Positions 8,112 to 10,154 of a stretch of 10,154 nt of DNA are shown piece by piece. The notes beneath the pieces were generated by a model that was given only the letters and a program-made list of their open reading frames with translations, searched no databases and had not been told where the DNA came from. Every line of letters starts with the position of its first letter. Positions within the stretch are counted from its first letter, which is position 1. Origin of the DNA: UMGS1071 sp045638545 (lineage in GTDB: Bacteria > Bacillota > Clostridia > Oscillospirales > Acutalibacteraceae); assembly GCA_045638545.1 (NCBI GenBank), contig JAZUBL010000050.1, positions 1 to 10,154 on the forward strand, read 5' to 3'. The translations under genes were made by a program, and so were the position numbers.

Positions 8112-8763
8112 GAACAGTCTCCTCCCTGCAAAGGCCTCGTTTTAAGATGGCCAGTTTTTTTTCAAAGTGACGGCGGATTTCCATTACGTTTTCGGGGTAA
8201 AAGAAAACCTGCGACACTGTATATTGCAGCAGCGCCAGGATGATCTCGATTACGTCGAGAATATCATCCTGCGAGGCGCCTGCCTGCTGCAGCCGATCGG
8301 AAAAATCCATAAAAGACAGGATCAGTTCCTGATTGCCGCTGACACAGGCGGGAGGTTCTGTTAACTGATGCAGCTGAAGATAAGGAAAAAGATGTTTGCT
8401 TTCCTCTAACTTCAGGTGCGGGAATACATTACGGAACAGTTTCTGATTTTCGTCCTGTATTCCGGCGGAGATCATCAGATCCAGGATCGCAAGGATCACT
8501 GCAAAGAAATCTCCGTTTGTTTTCTGCAAAGTATCATGAATGGTTGCATTCATGACTTTGCGCAGATCTATGAGCACAAAGCTCAGCAGATCCAGTTTAT
8601 TTTCGAAATACTGATAGAAGCTGCCGCGTGGAATATCTGCGGAATGAATGATCTGGTTAATGGAAACCTGATCGAACGGAACGCGGGAAAATTCCGCAAC
8701 GGCAGCATCGATGATTCTTCGTTTTTTCTCATCAGGAAGATTGAAAAAACGATGAGATGGCAT
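8104..8763 (-). CDS. TetR/AcrR-family transcriptional regulator, likely autorepressor and repressor of the RND pump
   Basis: 219 residues, the usual TetR-family length. The N-terminal DNA-binding domain covers about 14-62: KKRRIIDAAVAEFSRVPFDQVS followed by the helix-turn-helix INQIIHSADIPRGSFYQYF, with the family signature GxxYxYFxxKxxLL (here SFYQYFENKLDLL). The C-terminal part (about 65-210) is helical with no recognisable ligand motif, so the inducer cannot be predicted. The ATG at 8763 has a textbook AAGGAGG (8770-8776) at 6 nt. Its stop overlaps the RND start by 8 nt, so the two are co-transcribed and probably translationally coupled. Two matching palindromes in the promoter are the obvious operators. 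By family knowledge, ligand binding to the C-terminal domain would release the DNA and switch on the pump; this is inferred. Confidence 0.95.
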   Translation of the reverse strand: MPSHRFFNLPDEKKRRIIDAAVAEFSRVPFDQVSINQIIHSADIPRGSFYQYFENKLDLLSFVLIDLRKVMNATIHDTLQKTNGDFFAVILAILDLMISAGIQDENQKLFRNVFPHLKLEESKHLFPYLQLHQLTEPPACVSGNQELILSFMDFSDRLQQAGASQDDILDVIEIILALLQYTVSQVFFYPENVMEIRRHFEKKLAILKRGLCREETVHV

Positions 8764-8776
8764 AGATGTCCTCCTT

Positions 8777-8797
8777 ATAATGACACGTTGTCATTAT
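8777..8797. promoter_or_regulatory. Operator 1 for the TetR regulator
   Basis: Perfect palindrome ATAATGACA (8777-8785), 3-nt centre CGT, TGTCATTAT (8789-8797). It overlaps the last bases of the minus-strand -10 and the predicted transcription start, and it abuts the Shine-Dalgarno sequence. Confidence 0.85.
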
Positions 8798-8825
8798 TAT
8801 AGAATGACAGGTTGTCATTTGTCAA
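8796..8825 (-). promoter_or_regulatory. Consensus promoter of the tetR-RND operon
   Basis: On the minus strand, TTGACA (8825-8820) and TATAAT (8801-8796), both perfect sigma-70/SigA hexamers, are separated by 18 bp. The predicted start is near 8789, giving a leader of about 25 nt to the TetR ATG. A strong promoter saturated with operator sequence is typical of a repressed efflux operon. Confidence 0.9.
8803..8819. promoter_or_regulatory. Operator 2 for the TetR regulator
   Basis: Second copy of the same motif: AATGACA (8803-8809), centre GGT, TGTCATT (8813-8819). It occupies the spacer between -35 and -10 of the minus-strand promoter. Its centre is 24 bp from that of operator 1, so two dimers could bind the DNA at similar faces. 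Confidence 0.85.
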
Positions 8826-8848
8826 CGAATGGTGCCGGATTGTAACAA

Positions 8849-8875
8849 TGTGTAATGGAGAAGAGATTTTACACA
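8849..8875. repeat. 7-bp inverted repeat in the divergent intergenic region
   Basis: TGTGTAA (8849-8855) and TTACACA (8869-8875) are exact reverse complements with a 13-nt spacer. It lies upstream of both divergent promoters. It is short enough to be chance; no regulator is assigned. Apart from this, 8826-8940 shows no convincing gene or element. Confidence 0.25.
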
Positions 8876-8940
8876 GAACCGTGAATTTTTTGGAATGCCG
8901 TCTATTTTTCGGGAGAAATGAGGCAGGAATGAAGGGAATG

Positions 8941-8969
8941 TTAGAAAACATGGGCATAGTATATAAAAT
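8941..8969 (+). promoter_or_regulatory. Candidate promoter of the metal exporter leader
   Basis: A TAAAAT -10-like hexamer (8964-8969; TATAAA at 8962 is an alternative) lies in the AT-rich stretch 8959-8972, with a weak -35-like TTAGAA (8941-8946, 3/6) 17 bp upstream. A start near 8976 would place the RNA 5' end exactly at the leader's first pairing segment. The hexamers alone are weak evidence. Confidence 0.35.
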
Positions 8970-8975
8970 ATAGCT

Positions 8976-9124
8976 GGAATTTTCTATGCTAAGGAAAACC
9001 TGAGAAAAAGAAACAAAGCCTTGTGTAATGTGAATAATAGAGCGGCAGACGGGAGAAATCCAGTTAGCATTCTTTCCAAGTGTGATTTTCTATATCAGAA
9101 AATTCTGGACAATCAAAGTTAGCT
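8976..9124 (+). promoter_or_regulatory. Candidate structured leader RNA (unassigned cis-regulatory element) upstream of the metal exporter
   Basis: ATGCTAA (8986-8992) pairs perfectly with TTAGCAT (9064-9070), enclosing 71 nt that include a small GGA-GAAA-TCC hairpin (9052-9061). GAATTTTCT (8977-8985), just outside the first arm, is the exact complement of AGAAAATTC (9097-9105), so the closing helix can be extended. The same 3' segment can alternatively pair with ATTTTCT (9085-9091) to form a local hairpin, giving two exclusive folds. There is no U-tract, so control would act on translation or stability rather than termination. I could not match it to a known riboswitch class: the GEMM-like, yybP-ykoY, cobalamin and NiCo signatures are not convincingly present. 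Confidence 0.4.
9085..9103 (+). repeat. Local hairpin in the exporter leader
   Basis: ATTTTCT (9085-9091) and AGAAAAT (9097-9103) form a perfect 7-bp stem with a 5-nt loop, extendable by one G-U pair. It competes with the long-range pairing to 8977-8985. ATTTTCTAT at 9085-9093 is an exact direct repeat of 8979-8987. Confidence 0.55.
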
Positions 9125-9169
9125 GTGGTAAACTATAAAGACTATTCTGTAATGAAACTGGAGCAAACT

Positions 9170-10105
9170 ATGGGATTTTTAACGATAGTGCAGCACGCCA
9201 GTGACCATGCGGCAACACACGCCCATGCGCACGGCGCCTCAGAGAGTGTCTGGGAAATGCTGCTGCACGCATTTTTACACGCCCTGCAGGAAACAGGCTG
9301 GATGCTGCCCTTCCTGTTCGGCGCTTACATCTTAATAGAAGTTCTGGAGCATAAAGTCAGCGGAAAAATGAAGCGGAAGCTGATGCACCTGGGGCCGCTT
9401 GGTCCGATCGGCGGTGCGTTGCTGGGCGTTGTGCCGCAGTGTGGTTTCTCTGTAACGGCATCTAATTTCTACTCCGGCAAGCTGATCACCATGGGTACGA
9501 TTATCGCAGTATTCCTTTCTACCAGTGATGAGGCCATCCCGATCCTGATCTCCCATCCGCAGCATTACGGTTCACTGTGGCTGATGATCGGCATTAAGGT
9601 GCTCATTGCGATCATTGCCGGCATCTGCGTAGACCTGCTCTTTAAGCTGTTCCATAAAGACGACGACACACCACATTTTGAAGAAGTGTGCGAAACATGT
9701 GACTGTGAGCACAAGAGCGTTTGGTTTTCCGCAATCCGCCACACCATTCTGACCGGCCTGTTTATTTTCGGTGTCAGCTTTGTCCTTGGTTTTGCCATTG
9801 AGCTGATCGGCGAAGATACCATTGGTACTTTCCTGCTGAATGATACCGTTTTCCAGCCGTTCCTCACAGCAATTATCGGTCTGATCCCGAACTGTGCTTC
9901 TTCTGTAATTATCACAGAGCTGTTCACAGAAGGCGCCCTCAGTTTCGGCTCTACTGTGGCCGGCCTCTGCACCGGCGCAGGCGTTGGCTGGATTATCCTG
10001 TTCCGCGCCAACAGACACCATATGCGTCAGAATTTCATGATCCTCGGCATCAACTACGGCGTGGCTGTTGCTGCTGGTCTGCTCCTTGATCTGATTATCC
10101 CATAA
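9170..10105 (+). CDS. Putative heavy-metal (manganese/arsenic-type) exporter, ArsP_2-like multi-spanning permease
   Basis: Integral membrane protein of 311 residues resembling the 10-TM ArsP_2 (PF11449) family, often annotated as putative manganese or arsenic efflux. A His-rich N-terminus (H9, H13, H17, H19, H21) precedes TM1. Two related halves each carry a G-[VL]-[VI]-P-[QN]-C motif: GVVPQCGFS (86-94) followed by STSDEAIPIL, and GLIPNCASS (237-245) followed by GLCTGAGVGWIIL. This suggests an internal duplication. The hydrophilic loop between the halves (164-183) is acidic and contains C174, C177, C179 and H181 (CxxCxCxH), a plausible metal-binding site. I chose the ATG at 9170 because GGAG (9160-9163) is 6 nt upstream and the protein then begins just before the family-like first helix; an in-frame ATG at 9152 and a GTG at 9125 are alternatives without a good ribosome site. 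Metal identity is inferred, not shown. Confidence 0.82.
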   Translation: MGFLTIVQHASDHAATHAHAHGASESVWEMLLHAFLHALQETGWMLPFLFGAYILIEVLEHKVSGKMKRKLMHLGPLGPIGGALLGVVPQCGFSVTASNFYSGKLITMGTIIAVFLSTSDEAIPILISHPQHYGSLWLMIGIKVLIAIIAGICVDLLFKLFHKDDDTPHFEEVCETCDCEHKSVWFSAIRHTILTGLFIFGVSFVLGFAIELIGEDTIGTFLLNDTVFQPFLTAIIGLIPNCASSVIITELFTEGALSFGSTVAGLCTGAGVGWIILFRANRHHMRQNFMILGINYGVAVAAGLLLDLIIP

Positions 10106-10113
10106 GAAAACGA

Positions 10114-10154
10114 AAAGCCTATAACGAACAGAAATTCCTGTTTGTTATAGGCTT
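10114..10154 (+). terminator. Intrinsic terminator hairpin after the metal exporter (cut by window end)
   Basis: A 17-bp stem (10115-10131 with 10138-10154, one G-U pair, 6-nt loop AAATTC) starts 9 nt after the stop codon and ends exactly at the window edge in CTT. An A run (10113-10116) precedes it, so a T run is expected just beyond the window. Confidence 0.85.

Noticed and set aside
8779..8819. ATAATGAC...GTCATTAT resembles a Fur box
   Set aside because: The half-site spacing is 7-3-7, not 7-1-7. Two identical copies lie in the promoter of a TetR gene, which explains them better as TetR operators.
8775..8957. A 60-codon minus-strand open frame in the divergent intergenic region
   Set aside because: It runs across the operators and consensus promoter of the TetR gene and shows no recognisable protein features.
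8991..9062. Resemblance to a c-di-GMP-I (GEMM) riboswitch: AAGG-AAAACC, GAAACAAAGCC, then GGCAGACGGG
   Set aside because: The conserved GACGCAAAGCC core has mismatches and I cannot draw a convincing P2 or P3 helix, so the class is not claimed; a covariance-model search would decide.
9085..9110. Hairpin 9085-9103 as an intrinsic terminator or attenuator
   Set aside because: No run of T follows it and the stem is AT-rich, so transcription termination is unlikely.
9125..9169. N-terminal extension of the exporter to GTG 9125 or ATG 9152
   Set aside because: Neither has a Shine-Dalgarno sequence at proper spacing, the extra residues do not look like the family, and ATG 9170 has GGAG 6 nt upstream.

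Overview
The window reads as a chromosomal segment from an anaerobic, mid-GC Firmicute, most likely a Clostridia/Oscillospirales-type gut bacterium. The lineage is inferred from three things: a pyruvate,phosphate dikinase with the codon bias of a highly expressed gene, a short clostridial-type FeoA/FeoB pair, and a single-polypeptide RND exporter without adaptor or outer-membrane genes, controlled by a TetR repressor. There are no insertion sequences, CRISPR arrays, tRNA or rRNA genes.

Layout: (1) 2-1510 (+) is the C-terminal 502 codons of ppdK, cut by the left edge and closed by an intrinsic terminator. (2) 1582-3904 (+) is the ferrous iron uptake operon feoA-feoB, with 8-nt overlapping genes. 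A candidate promoter precedes it, and its -10 is buried in a perfect 8-bp inverted repeat. (3) 3917-3953 is a bidirectional terminator between the converging feoB and RND transcripts. (4) 8825 down to 3972 (-) is a two-gene operon: a TetR-family regulator followed, with an 8-nt overlap, by a 1379-residue RND transporter carrying a ~300-residue coiled-coil insertion. The promoter is consensus (TTGACA/TATAAT) and holds two copies of a palindrome AATGACA-N3-TGTCATT, one filling the -35/-10 spacer and one overlapping the -10, as expected for autorepression. (5) 8826-9169 is a ~340-bp gene-free stretch with a candidate promoter and a leader that can fold in two mutually exclusive ways. (6) 9170-10105 (+) is a multi-spanning putative heavy-metal (Mn/As-type, ArsP_2-like) exporter with a His-rich N-terminus and a CxxCxC loop, closed by a strong hairpin at the right edge.

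The segment is mainly about membrane transport: iron import, regulated efflux of an unknown substrate, and a probable metal exporter. Each is its own transcription unit. The most interesting items are the structured leader ahead of the metal exporter, the RND protein whose coiled coil sits where adaptor or TolC partners dock in AcrB, and the inverted repeat over the feo promoter. No clearly new multi-gene system is visible.
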